Shown: piece by piece, positions 17,818-25,892 of the stretch
Position numbering within the stretch: position 1 is the stretch's first letter
Layout: the number at the start of each line of letters is the position of its first letter
From: Marinimicrobium sp050113635
GTDB lineage: Bacteria > Pseudomonadota > Gammaproteobacteria > Pseudomonadales > Cellvibrionaceae
Assembly (NCBI RefSeq): GCF_050113635.1
Contig: NZ_JBNJLT010000006.1
Coordinates: 124,001 to 188,000 of the forward strand
Length of the DNA: 64,000 bases
Reading direction: 5' to 3'
Notes under the pieces: model-generated
The model's input: only the letters and a program-made list of their open reading frames with translations
The model's database searches: none
What the model was told of the DNA's origin: nothing
Program-made: the position numbers and the translations under genes

Positions 17818-18828
17818 ATGTCCAAAACCACTCACGGCGTCACACAAATCGCCTTCCTGTTGAGCGACAACATGCTCGCCACCAGTGCCACTCTGCCCAT
17901 GGAAATGCTGCTCACCGCCGAGAGCGCTGCCCACCGACAGTACAAGGTTCAGCAGCCCGGGCTAAACCTCTTTACGGTGGGTGCCAGCCTCCAACCCGCC
18001 CAAACCCGATCGGCTCTGCAATGGCCGCCGGACTTCACGCTAAAAGATGCACCCGCCCCCGACCTGATTTACGTACCGGGGCTCTGGCGAAACCCGCGAC
18101 CCGTGATTCGCCGCCAACCACAGATTCTGGAGTGGTTGCGGGAGCAGTACCAAAACGGCGCCCTGATCAGCGCGGTGGGCACCGGGTGCTGTTTTCTGGC
18201 CGAGGCCGGGCTGCTGGACGGCAAACCCGCCACCACTCACTGGCATTACTTTGATCAGTTCCAGAGGGATTATCCGGATATATTGCTCAAACGGCAGTAT
18301 TTTATTACCCAGGCAGGCAGCCTGTATTGCGCGGCCAGCGTGAACTCGCTGGCCGATCTGACGGTGCACTTTATTCAGCGCCTGTACAACAAGGCCATTG
18401 CCAGCCATGTCGAACGTCATTTTTCCCATGAAATCCGCCGTTCTTACGAAAGCAGCGGTTACTTTGAGGATGCCCATAGCCGTCATCCCGACGAAGAGGT
18501 GGCTCAGGTGCAGCTTTGGTTGCAGGATAACTATCCCAGAGCTATTGCGCTGTCACAGGTGGCGCAGCGTTTCGGCTTCAGCAACCGCACGCTCAATCGA
18601 CGCTTCAAGGCCGCGACTGGCCAAACCCCTCTGGAATATCTCCAGGAGATTCGCATCAACAACGCGCGCGATTTGCTCAAGACCAGCAATCTGACGATTG
18701 GCGAAATTGCCGAAAAGGTGGGCTATCAGGATACCGGATACTTCACGGGGCTATTTAAAAAACAATTGACCACTACGCCACGGGAATATCGGGCCACAGT
18801 ACGGGCCAAGCTCTTTAGCGCCGAGTAA
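17818..18828 (+). CDS. GATase1-AraC type transcriptional regulator
   Basis: 336 residues with an N-terminal DJ-1/PfpI-like domain (about 8-190), including GTGCCFLAEAGLLDGK and the TTHW segment, and a C-terminal AraC/XylS double helix-turn-helix (about 230-325: ALSQVAQRFGFSNRTLNRRF, then TIGEIAEKVGYQDTGYFTGLF). This is the FtrA/GlxA-like architecture; the ligand is unknown. It is divergent from fabY across about 180 bases, so control of fabY or of its own promoter is possible but unproven. A start in GTTTATG has little Shine-Dalgarno support. Confidence 0.88.
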   Translation: MSKTTHGVTQIAFLLSDNMLATSATLPMEMLLTAESAAHRQYKVQQPGLNLFTVGASLQPAQTRSALQWPPDFTLKDAPAPDLIYVPGLWRNPRPVIRRQPQILEWLREQYQNGALISAVGTGCCFLAEAGLLDGKPATTHWHYFDQFQRDYPDILLKRQYFITQAGSLYCAASVNSLADLTVHFIQRLYNKAIASHVERHFSHEIRRSYESSGYFEDAHSRHPDEEVAQVQLWLQDNYPRAIALSQVAQRFGFSNRTLNRRFKAATGQTPLEYLQEIRINNARDLLKTSNLTIGEIAEKVGYQDTGYFTGLFKKQLTTTPREYRATVRAKLFSAE

Positions 18829-18838
18829 TTGGTGTGAC

Positions 18839-18867
18839 AAAAAAAGCGCCGGAGGGGTATCCGGCGC
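18839..18867 (-). terminator. Terminator of the small heat-shock gene
   Basis: Read leftward, GCGCCGGA and TCCGGCGC form an 8-base perfect stem with a six-base loop followed by seven T residues. It lies between the convergent hsp20 and AraC-type genes. A second stem (GTGCGGCT / AGCCGCAC) sits closer to the hsp20 stop. Confidence 0.85.
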
Positions 18868-18931
18868 GCAGGCTGTGCGGCTGAAAAGCCGCACGAGTGA
18901 AGTTCAAAATGCTAAGTCCGTGACGGACGTA

Positions 18932-19408
18932 CTAAGCGGCTTTATGACTGTCCGCATTGTGCGTAACGCGAGCGGTTTCATCGCCACTGTTTTCAATCTG
19001 AATCGTGCGCGGTTTCATCGCCTCGGGGATTTCGCGCTTCAGATCAATATGCAGCAAGCCGTTTTCAAACGTGGCTGCTTTCACCTCCACATGGTCTGCT
19101 AACTGGAAGCGACGCTCAAAGTTTCGAGCGGCAATTCCCTGATGCAGGTAGGTGCGCTCTTTCTCGTCGGAGCCTTTGTTGGCCGAGATCGTCAAGTTGC
19201 CCTGGTTAACTTCAATGTTCAACTCGGCACGATCAAAACCAGCAACGGCCATTGTAATTCGGTACTGATCTTCACCCGTCAACTCAATGTTGTAAGGCGG
19301 ATAACTGGGTTGGTTCTGCTCAGCACGGCTGATGGAATCCAACAGCGACGCCATGCGGTCAAAACCAATGGCAGAACGGTACAGGGGAGAAAAATCAAAG
19401 CTACGCAT
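18932..19408 (-). CDS. ibpA: Small heat-shock protein, IbpA-like
   Basis: 158-residue holdase chaperone beginning MRSFDFSPLYRSAIGFDRM, nearly the E. coli IbpA N terminus. The alpha-crystallin domain (about 35-125) includes PPYNIE, YRITMAVAGFDRAELNIEV, and the conserved RGIAARNFERRFQLADHVEVK-type stretch, followed by ENGLLHIDL. A C-terminal basic/acidic tail replaces the usual IxI-rich end, though PRTIQIEN supplies the motif. The ATG at 19408 is preferred over one two codons upstream because GAGGA is seven bases before it. Expression is predicted to be heat-controlled at both transcription and translation. Confidence 0.93.
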   Translation of the reverse strand: MRSFDFSPLYRSAIGFDRMASLLDSISRAEQNQPSYPPYNIELTGEDQYRITMAVAGFDRAELNIEVNQGNLTISANKGSDEKERTYLHQGIAARNFERRFQLADHVEVKAATFENGLLHIDLKREIPEAMKPRTIQIENSGDETARVTHNADSHKAA

Positions 19409-19508
19409 AATCATATCCTCAATTCAGAGCAATATTTGAAAGTGGCTCATCACAATGATCGAGCCTTCTACTCACCCGCCAACACCTCGCATAGGTGAAG
19501 GCTGAGTA
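19409..19508 (-). promoter_or_regulatory. ROSE-like RNA thermometer in the ibpA leader
   Basis: Three consecutive hairpins can be drawn in the leader: 19469-19508 (TACTCA-GCC-CACCT with AGGTG-GGC-TGAGTA), 19444-19465 (GGCTC-ATCA with TGAT-GAGCC) and 19413-19435. In the last, ATATTGCTC pairs with GAGGATAT with one bulged G. This buries the GAGGA Shine-Dalgarno (19416-19420) exactly as the UUGCU motif of ROSE thermometers does. Known ROSE elements control ibpA/hsp20 genes; melting at heat-shock temperature frees the ribosome-binding site. The structure was drawn by hand. Confidence 0.8.
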
Positions 19509-19542
19509 ACCTGACCCCTCTTATCGAGCGGGCCTGTTACGA

Positions 19543-19570
19543 ATATAGGGTCGATCCAAACGGTTTCAAG
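19543..19570 (-). promoter_or_regulatory. Sigma-32 heat-shock promoter of ibpA
   Basis: Leftward CTTGAAA (-35), 13 bases, then CCCTATAT (-10), close to the RpoH consensus CTTGAAA-N13/14-CCCCATnT. It predicts a transcript start near 19535 and a leader of about 125 bases that contains the ROSE-like element. Confidence 0.85.
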
Positions 19571-19603
19571 TCGAAGAGAATATTTTTTTAATGCTGTCGC
19601 TAC

Positions 19604-19910
19604 TTACTGGAAATACTGCGCCGCAAAACCAGCGCCGGCCCCATCGGATTCCGTGAGTGGACGATCACCTCCGTCGCCATAGAAACCGATGGCACTGCCA
19701 TTGATCAGGGTCACTGGAAACGTATCACGCTGCTGAAAATACCTGAGCAGCGCTTCGGTCGTGCCAATGCGGCTACGCCGAAAGGCCTCTTTACGGGAGT
19801 CGTTCCAGCGACCATTGGCCAACGGTTCGCCCGCGAGATTGATGACAGTGTGCACGGGCACATCCGGTTGGGTCTTCGGCAGAGCAAATGCTCCGGTAGT
19901 CCCACCACCG
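19604..19910 (-). pseudogene. Fragment of a YfcH-type (TIGR01777) epimerase
   Basis: An open stretch encodes about 100 residues with the family motifs VINLAGEPLANGRWND, SRKEAFRRSRIGTTEALL, INGSAIGFYGDGGDRPLTE. These match the centre of the roughly 300-residue SDR-like YfcH/SulA-type proteins. Upstream, GGGTTGAF resembles the N-terminal glycine-rich Rossmann loop joined directly to VHTVINLAGE, implying an internal deletion of about 50 residues. A stop precedes it, and the C-terminal half is missing after FAAQYFQ. It is best read as a decayed remnant between ibpA and ligE. Confidence 0.7.
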
Positions 19911-19943
19911 CGTTACTGTAGATGACCGCACCGGAATAAGCCT

Positions 19944-20804
19944 TCAGCGTTCTGGCTCGTCATTACGGATTCGCAGAAAACTGGCAAAACGAGGCAGTCC
20001 GGTGGACGTCAAACCATAATACTTATAAGTAACCGTGCTGCCTATGGCCGGGGGGTCACGGCGCTCAGCATCGCTAAACCCCGAGCCAAGGCGAAACCGT
20101 CGTCCATCGGGCGTCTCTACCACAATCGAGCCCATCATCCCCCGGTACTTGCCCTTCCCTTCGAGGTGGCCTACCACCTGCGCTTCGGCGTCTTCATGGG
20201 TTTTCACTTTCAGCAGCGCGTCAGTGCGACCCGACGCATAAAGATTGTCGCCGTGATGCAGCATTAATCCCTCCCCGCCTCTGGCCAGCACCTTTTCCAG
20301 CCGTCTCTGAAGCGCCTGATGATCGGTCGCCAGGGACTGGGGAATCATGTCCAGCGACTCGGCGGACGATGTCGCCACCAGTTCGCGCATTTGCACCACG
20401 CGCTCGGAAAACGACGCTTCGCTGCCGGGCAGGTCAAACAGCATGTAGCGAATTTCCCGCCACTCGGCCGGGTCTGGCACCTTGCGCCTGATCGCCGCCG
20501 ATACTTCTGAAAACCGCTGCCGCCCCATCCATAACTCCCCATCCAACGGAAATGAGGGAAAGCCGCGGGTGAACCACTCCGGCGCGGCAATGCCGTGTCC
20601 GCCACGGGACAGGAAGCGCTCGCCATCCCAGTAAGCCCGAACCCCGTCGAGCTTTTCACTGACCCAGTAACCGCTCAATGGCATGCCTTGTTCATAGACA
20701 TTGGCCAGTTGCAGCTCCGGCCGTTCGTCGGGCAACGACGGGGCCGACAGAGTCCATAGCAAACCGCAACCCACACACAGTAAAATCCTTTTCAGCGACA
20801 TCAT
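19944..20804 (-). CDS. ligE: Periplasmic ATP-dependent DNA ligase
   Basis: 286-residue minimal ligase with an N-terminal signal sequence (hydrophobic 5-20, cleavage near APSLPDE). The nucleotidyltransferase domain carries motif I SEKLDGVRAYW with Lys51 as the likely AMP acceptor, motif III FPLDGELWMG, motif IV EGLMLHHGDN and motif V LLKVKTHEDAEA. A small OB domain with motif VI-like residues follows (about 215-280). Exported Lig E proteins of proteobacteria are linked to handling extracellular or incoming DNA. The replicative NAD-dependent ligase is not in the window. Confidence 0.88.
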   Translation of the reverse strand: MMSLKRILLCVGCGLLWTLSAPSLPDERPELQLANVYEQGMPLSGYWVSEKLDGVRAYWDGERFLSRGGHGIAAPEWFTRGFPSFPLDGELWMGRQRFSEVSAAIRRKVPDPAEWREIRYMLFDLPGSEASFSERVVQMRELVATSSAESLDMIPQSLATDHQALQRRLEKVLARGGEGLMLHHGDNLYASGRTDALLKVKTHEDAEAQVVGHLEGKGKYRGMMGSIVVETPDGRRFRLGSGFSDAERRDPPAIGSTVTYKYYGLTSTGLPRFASFLRIRNDEPER

Positions 20805-20983
20805 TCAAACGCCCCCAGGCAGTCATCATCAAAATCCGGCATTGTGCCGAAAGCAGCCTCGGTATTCTGTAGGAAGACACCGGCACTCGCTGTAGGAAAT
20901 CAGCGGCGTTTTGTTAAAGGGAAGGTTTCAGCGACAACACGGCGGAACGCGCAGAGGATGGCAGAGGGAGGGCATTGACGCAT

Positions 20984-21012
20984 AAAAAACCCGCCAGCGA
21001 AGTGGCGGGTTT
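20984..21012 (-). terminator. Terminator of the SapC-family gene
   Basis: Read leftward, AACCCGCCA and TGGCGGGTT form a 9-base stem with a six-base loop followed by six T residues, about 35 bases after the stop codon of the gene at 21047. Confidence 0.9.
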
Positions 21013-21046
21013 CAGAACAACACCTCAGAACAACACCGATAGTGAA

Positions 21047-21796
21047 TCAGGCGGCGTCCTGATTCACCTCGGCGTACTTGTTCACCAGGCTGTTCAGATT
21101 CTGCATGGATTGCAAGTGGCTGAAGATCAGCTCCAGTCCGTCTTTCTTGAACAAATCCAGTACATCTTCGTCTTTCAGCGCTTTCAGTTTTTCACGGTTT
21201 ACCACGTAGAAGCCGGTCAGATTGAAACCACCTTCTTTGTTGTTATTGAGTTTGATGTTGGCTTCCATGGGCTCCAGCAACTCCAGCTCGCCGAGGCGCT
21301 TGCAGAACACGTTGGTCAGCTCGGCGCGATACTGGTAGTCCTTCAGGAAGTCCATCACCCCTTTCAACTCTTCGGTCTGCTCGCCCTGTTCGGTAAACAG
21401 ACGCTTGCCGGTGCTGCCGTCTTTGTTCCAGCCTTCGAACTGATCGTCAATGCACAGTGTGAAATTCTCGCTCTTGCCATCGTTGGCGAAAGCGAAAGGA
21501 TAACGGCGCAGGAAGCCGGGTACGTAGCGAAGGGTCAACTTCTGCTCCGCATCGACAAACAGGTTCTGGCCTTTCTTCAACCCCAGGACACCCAAGGGCA
21601 CGAAACCGCCATCGTCCTGGGTTTTGGCAAAAATCACGGGCAGCTCACGTGCCACGCTGGCGATCTCGGTCGCCAGCAGCGGAACGGAGTTCAGTTCGGT
21701 GGCAAACGCGTGATTATCGATCTGGATGGACCAGTCGCGGTGCGCTTCGCTGGAGACAGGCTGAATGTTGTTGTAGATCAGAAGTTGTTTCGACAC
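21047..21796 (-). CDS. SapC family protein
   Basis: 249-residue soluble protein of the PF07277 SapC family, which is unrelated to the SapABCDF peptide transporter despite the name. Recognisable segments are LTLRYVPGFLRRYPFAF, CIDDQFEGW and LFTEQGEQTEEL, with a C-terminal GFYVVNREKLKAL. No membrane segment or signal is visible. The family is found next to S-layer or oxygenase genes in some bacteria, but its biochemical role is not established. Here it is monocistronic with its own terminator. It is 139 bases downstream of btuF. Confidence 0.8.
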   Translation of the reverse strand: MSKQLLIYNNIQPVSSEAHRDWSIQIDNHAFATELNSVPLLATEIASVARELPVIFAKTQDDGGFVPLGVLGLKKGQNLFVDAEQKLTLRYVPGFLRRYPFAFANDGKSENFTLCIDDQFEGWNKDGSTGKRLFTEQGEQTEELKGVMDFLKDYQYRAELTNVFCKRLGELELLEPMEANIKLNNNKEGGFNLTGFYVVNREKLKALKDEDVLDLFKKDGLELIFSHLQSMQNLNSLVNKYAEVNQDAA

Positions 21797-21935
21797 AGTA
21801 TTACCTCAATCATTATTCTCAAGCGCCGCACCGGGCGCCACGGAGCGAAAAGAGGGCAAATACTAGCATTATCCGCTGCCGTGTCACCACCCGTAATCGC
21901 ACCGTGCGGCGTTCTTCGCTTCATAAACCTGTGCC

Positions 21936-22853
21936 TCACGAACCCAAACGCTGCCGCGCCGTGTCGATATGCCGACAGAACAACGCTGCCCCTTCCAGAA
22001 TACGCAAGGTGTGGCGCTGAATGATGTCCGGCGGCACGAAAAACAGGTTGTTGTGGCGCACCGCCGTGAGTCCCGGCCATTGACGCCAGTCATTGAGCCA
22101 CTCGGGTCGCTCCTCACCCATGCCGCTGGCCACAATGGCCTGAGGGTCGCGCTCCAGCACCGACTCCATATTGATCTTGGGCGCAATCGGCTCGGCGTTG
22201 GCGTAGGCATTACGGCCTCCGCAGAGGCGAATAACATCACTGACCAGATGCTCGCCGTTCAGGGTTTGCAGCGGCTGATTCCAGACCTGGTAGAGTACCG
22301 ACACGGGCGTTGCCTCACGATACTGGCTGCGCAGCAGATCCATCCGTTCCAGAAACTGGTCTGCCGCCCGGTCCGCCACGGCCTGAGTGCCGGCCAGGGT
22401 GCCGATCTCACGCACCGAGCGAGCCACATCCTCCAGCGTACGCGGTTCGTTCACGTACACCGTCACCCCCAGCCGTTCCAGCTGGCGAATCAGCGTGTCC
22501 CCATTACCACTGCCCCAGGCCAGCACCAGGTCCGGCTGGCGGGCGACAATGGCTTCCAGGCTCAGGGACTGGTAGCCACCCAATTGCGGAAGCTCGCGCG
22601 CTTCGGGGGGATAATCGCTGTAGTTCACGGCCGCAATGAGTTTATCCCCTGCCCCCGCGCTGTAGACGTTTTCAACGATATGCGGTGCCAGCGCGATAAT
22701 GCGCGAGGCGGGCTGCGCCAGTTGAACGGTGCGGCCCAGATAATCTGTCACCTGGATATCCGCCCGCGCAGCGGTCGCGGTGCTTAACGCCACGATCACT
22801 ACCGTAACTACCGCGCCAACACTGAGGAGCCTCTGTTTTATCGATGTCTTCAT
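21936..22853 (-). CDS. btuF: Cobalamin-type ABC transporter substrate-binding protein BtuF
   Basis: 305 residues with a signal peptide cut near TAARA-DIQV. It has the two-lobed class III binding-protein fold without a metal-His cluster: ASRIIALAPHIVENVYSAGAG, LPQLGGYQSLSLEAIVARQPDLVLAW and VYVNEPRTLEDV are the BtuF/FhuD-type landmarks. It would deliver B12 or a related corrinoid to an inner-membrane transporter. The ATG at 22853 has GGGA upstream. It is separate from the riboswitch operon 2 kb away, which contains a permease and ATPase but no binding protein. It lies 31 bases after the LysR-type gene. Confidence 0.82.
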   Translation of the reverse strand: MKTSIKQRLLSVGAVVTVVIVALSTATAARADIQVTDYLGRTVQLAQPASRIIALAPHIVENVYSAGAGDKLIAAVNYSDYPPEARELPQLGGYQSLSLEAIVARQPDLVLAWGSGNGDTLIRQLERLGVTVYVNEPRTLEDVARSVREIGTLAGTQAVADRAADQFLERMDLLRSQYREATPVSVLYQVWNQPLQTLNGEHLVSDVIRLCGGRNAYANAEPIAPKINMESVLERDPQAIVASGMGEERPEWLNDWRQWPGLTAVRHNNLFFVPPDIIQRHTLRILEGAALFCRHIDTARQRLGS

Positions 22854-22883
22854 TGCTGTTCCCAATTGATGTATTCCCGGTCG

Positions 22884-23810
22884 CTAACGACCGCCACCCG
22901 GCGCTTCCAGAATAGGCGCCATCAACTCTGCCAGCCAGTCCATAAACACGCGCACCCGTTGCGGCAGATGCCGACGGTTGGCGTACAACAACGTGACGGG
23001 CATCGGTGCGCACCGATATTCCGGTAACACTTCGACCAGATCCCCGGCGTCCAGCTGCGCACGCACCGGGGGTTCAGGCACCTGAATAATACCCAGCCCT
23101 GCCAGGCAAGCCTTTCGGTATGAATCCGAATTGCTGACCGTCACTGAACCCGCCATGGGCAGAAATCGGACTCGCCCCGCCTCTCCGGGCAGCACGTACT
23201 CGAACCCCGAAGACCGATTGCCCAGATCCGGCACATAATGGATCAGCCGGTGCCGCTCCAGATCCTCCAGTGACGTCGGCATTCCATATGCGTCGATATA
23301 GGCCCGACTGGCGACATTGACGATCCGATAAGCCCCCAGAGGGCGCGCGACCAGACTGGAATCCACAATGTCCCCCACCCGCAGAACACAATCGAACCCC
23401 TCGCTGACCACATCGACCCGCCGATCCGTGCTGCTTAATTCCACACTCAATCCAGGGTGGCGCTCCAGAAACGCTGGCAGGTTGGGCAAGATCACCCGGC
23501 CGGTCACCCCCAGCGGCGCATCCACACGCAATCGCCCTCGCAATTCCCCACGGTGCTCGCGAAACATCTGCTGCACCGTCTCCACCTGATCCAGCAGATC
23601 CAGTGTCGTCTCATAGAGACGTTCACCGTCGGGGGTCAGACGCACCCGCCGCGTGGTGCGGTGCAAAAGCCGCGTTCCCACGAACGCTTCCAGCTGTCTC
23701 ACCGAGGTGGACACCCGGGATTTAGGCAGCCCCAGGCTTTCGGCGGCCGCTGTAAAACTGCTCAGCTCCGCCACCCGGCGAAAAATTTCCATGGCTTCCA
23801 AAGGTTTCAT
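22884..23810 (-). CDS. LysR family transcriptional regulator
   Basis: 308 residues: N-terminal winged helix (about 1-60, with AAESLGLPKSRVSTSVRQLE as the recognition region and RTTRRVRLTPDGE following) and a C-terminal periplasmic-binding-like effector domain. It belongs to the CrgA/AaeR-like subgroup by eye. It is divergent from an SDR oxidoreductase gene, the usual LysR layout, so that gene is its likely target. The 200-base divergent region contains the promoters, but I could not define a T-N11-A box with confidence. btuF follows closely and may be co-transcribed. Confidence 0.88.
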   Translation of the reverse strand: MKPLEAMEIFRRVAELSSFTAAAESLGLPKSRVSTSVRQLEAFVGTRLLHRTTRRVRLTPDGERLYETTLDLLDQVETVQQMFREHRGELRGRLRVDAPLGVTGRVILPNLPAFLERHPGLSVELSSTDRRVDVVSEGFDCVLRVGDIVDSSLVARPLGAYRIVNVASRAYIDAYGMPTSLEDLERHRLIHYVPDLGNRSSGFEYVLPGEAGRVRFLPMAGSVTVSNSDSYRKACLAGLGIIQVPEPPVRAQLDAGDLVEVLPEYRCAPMPVTLLYANRRHLPQRVRVFMDWLAELMAPILEAPGGGR

Positions 23811-24014
23811 CGAGGCTTACTCCGCACCGCTTGGCTCCGCACTGCTTGTCTCTGCGCTGTTTGTCTCGGCGGTATCTATCCACTCTTCATTGTTCGAAAT
23901 AGAAGAACAGTTTAATCATTTTTTCCCGGTTTATCGAACCAATTGGCACACCTACACTACCTCCATGGTCATCAAGCCATTGCCCCTTCTTCCCTTCACT
24001 CACGGAGACGCTCC

Positions 24015-24773
24015 ATGAATCGCAAAATTGCATTGATCACCGGAGGCAGCCGCGGCCTCGGAAAAAACACCGCTGAGCATCTGGCCCGCCACAACGTCGA
24101 TGTCATCCTCACCTATCACAGCCGCCACGAAGAGGCCGAGGCCGTGGTCGCCGAACTTCAAGCCAGTGGCGTTCAGGCTCAGTCCCTGCAACTGGATATT
24201 GGCGACGCCAGTACCTTTGCGGACTTTGCCACGCAAGTGCAACACGTGCTCAAGCAGCACTGGCAGCGCGATACCTTTGACTTTCTCATCAACAACGCCG
24301 GTATCGGCATCACCGCGCCTTTTGCCGAAACCACGGAGGCCCAGTTTGACCAGTTGATGAATATTCACCTGAAAGGCACTTTCTTCCTGACCCAGGCGCT
24401 GCTGAACCTGTTGGCGGACGGCGGGCGCATTGTCAACCTGTCCTCTGGGCTGACCCGCTTTGCCCTGCCCGGCTACTCCGCTTACGCCGCGATGAAGGGG
24501 GCAGTGGAGGTCCTCACCCGCTACCTGGCCAAGGAGCTGGGGCCGCGCGGTATTGCCGTCAACACACTGGCACCCGGCGCCATTGAAACTGACTTCGGCG
24601 GCGGCGTGGTGCGGGACAATGAGGAGATTAACCACTTCATTGCCTCGCAGACGGCCCTCGGCCGGGTCGGGCTGCCCGACGATATCGGCGGAGCCATTGC
24701 TACGTTGCTCTCTGACGACAATCACTGGATGACGGCCCAGCGCCTTGAAGTCTCCGGCGGCATGTTCTTGTAA
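24015..24773 (+). CDS. Short-chain dehydrogenase/reductase
   Basis: 252-residue classical SDR. The NAD(P) motif is TGGSRGLGKNTAE (about 9-21), the NNAG motif is INNAGIG (about 94-100) and the active site is YSAYAAMKGAVE (Tyr/Lys of YxxxK). The substrate is unknown; it resembles FabG-like 3-oxoacyl reductases. The ATG at 24015 has GGAG seven bases upstream. It is controlled presumably by the divergent LysR regulator. It converges with the cobD gene with only 24 bases between stop codons and no terminator hairpin visible. Confidence 0.88.
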   Translation: MNRKIALITGGSRGLGKNTAEHLARHNVDVILTYHSRHEEAEAVVAELQASGVQAQSLQLDIGDASTFADFATQVQHVLKQHWQRDTFDFLINNAGIGITAPFAETTEAQFDQLMNIHLKGTFFLTQALLNLLADGGRIVNLSSGLTRFALPGYSAYAAMKGAVEVLTRYLAKELGPRGIAVNTLAPGAIETDFGGGVVRDNEEINHFIASQTALGRVGLPDDIGGAIATLLSDDNHWMTAQRLEVSGGMFL

Positions 24774-24797
24774 ACCACTCTGGTGCTGCGGGCGAAT

Positions 24798-25892
24798 TCA
24801 CCGCACGCTCACGGCACCCAAGGCACGGCGTAGCCGTTCTCCGCCATCCTCAGGTAAACCGCAGCGCAGCCATCCTTCCCCCGGGTGGCTGGCGCTGTCA
24901 CCGAGTCGCAACCACAGGCGTTGCTGTGCCAACTGGTGATGCACGGCCTCCAGTGTCGATGCCTCGCCACGCAAGGTGACAAACAGGCCGCCATTGGCCA
25001 ATGTCGCTCTCCCCTCCAAATTCTTTTTTACCCGGCCCTTTTCGTTCAGTAACGGCAACGCCTGCCACATTTCTTCCAGTGCTGCGGACGCCCGAAGTAA
25101 CCGCTCTCGCTGGACTTCTTGCCAAGACCTGTCCCGCAGCGCCTGGCACCCAATCCATTGCGCGGGGTGGGACACACCCCAGGGGCATACCTCGTTGCGC
25201 AGAGCCTCGAACAACGTCGGTGCTCCCCGCCGTTCCCCTATGCCAGGACGGCCCAGTAAAAACCCCAGACGAACCCCCGCCAGCCCAAAAAATTTTCCCA
25301 ACGACCGCAGTACCCACAGCCTTGCCCGCTCGCCTACTTGAGAATGTTCATCCAACAGCGGCGCGACACTTCGTTCAGGCGTCAAGTCGATAAACGCCTC
25401 GTCCACGAGAACGACCGAGCGTTCGTTGAGCCCCGACAAATAGCGTTCCACGCGCTCACAGGCCAACCTTTCGCCCGTGGGGTTATTGGGGTTGATCAGT
25501 ACCAGATGGTCGATCCGGCGTTGCGCCACATACTCATCCAGTTCGTCAAGGTGACGGTAAAACACGGGCTGATGTCCGGCGGCCACCCAGGCGCGTTCGT
25601 GCTCTCGGTAACCGGGGCAAGGGAGCGCCACGCGACCGCGCGCCACATGCGTGGGCAGCCGGGCAATTCCGAACTGGCTGCCAGGCAATGGCAACACCTG
25701 TTCCCCCGAAATCCGGTAGTAACTGGCCGCTACCTCGCACAGCGCTGTGCCCGGCTCCGGCAAACGCTGCCAGACGTCGTTGGGGACTGGCGGCACCGGC
25801 CAGCTCCAGGGGCTGATGCCCGTGGACAGGTCCTGCCAGTCGCCCTCCCCATACAACGAGCGCGCGCTATCGAGATTGCCGCCGTGCCTCAT
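24798..25892 (-). CDS. cobD: Threonine-phosphate decarboxylase
   Basis: 364-residue PLP enzyme of the histidinol-phosphate aminotransferase fold. It makes (R)-1-amino-2-propanol phosphate, the linker between corrin ring and nucleotide loop. It begins MRHGGNLDSARSLYG (ATG at 25892, overlapping the cbiB stop by four bases). Motifs: LINPNNPTGE, VLVDEAFIDLTPE and LRSLGKFFGLAGVRLGF, where the Lys is the PLP attachment site. It is the last gene of the B12 operon and works with CbiB, which uses its product. Pseudomonas literature calls this gene cobC. Confidence 0.9.
   Translation of the reverse strand: MRHGGNLDSARSLYGEGDWQDLSTGISPWSWPVPPVPNDVWQRLPEPGTALCEVAASYYRISGEQVLPLPGSQFGIARLPTHVARGRVALPCPGYREHERAWVAAGHQPVFYRHLDELDEYVAQRRIDHLVLINPNNPTGERLACERVERYLSGLNERSVVLVDEAFIDLTPERSVAPLLDEHSQVGERARLWVLRSLGKFFGLAGVRLGFLLGRPGIGERRGAPTLFEALRNEVCPWGVSHPAQWIGCQALRDRSWQEVQRERLLRASAALEEMWQALPLLNEKGRVKKNLEGRATLANGGLFVTLRGEASTLEAVHHQLAQQRLWLRLGDSASHPGEGWLRCGLPEDGGERLRRALGAVSVR

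Noticed and set aside
20975..22024. Open frame of 349 codons opposite the SapC-family gene
   Set aside because: It runs through the SapC gene and its terminator with no recognisable protein features; the minus-strand gene explains the sequence.
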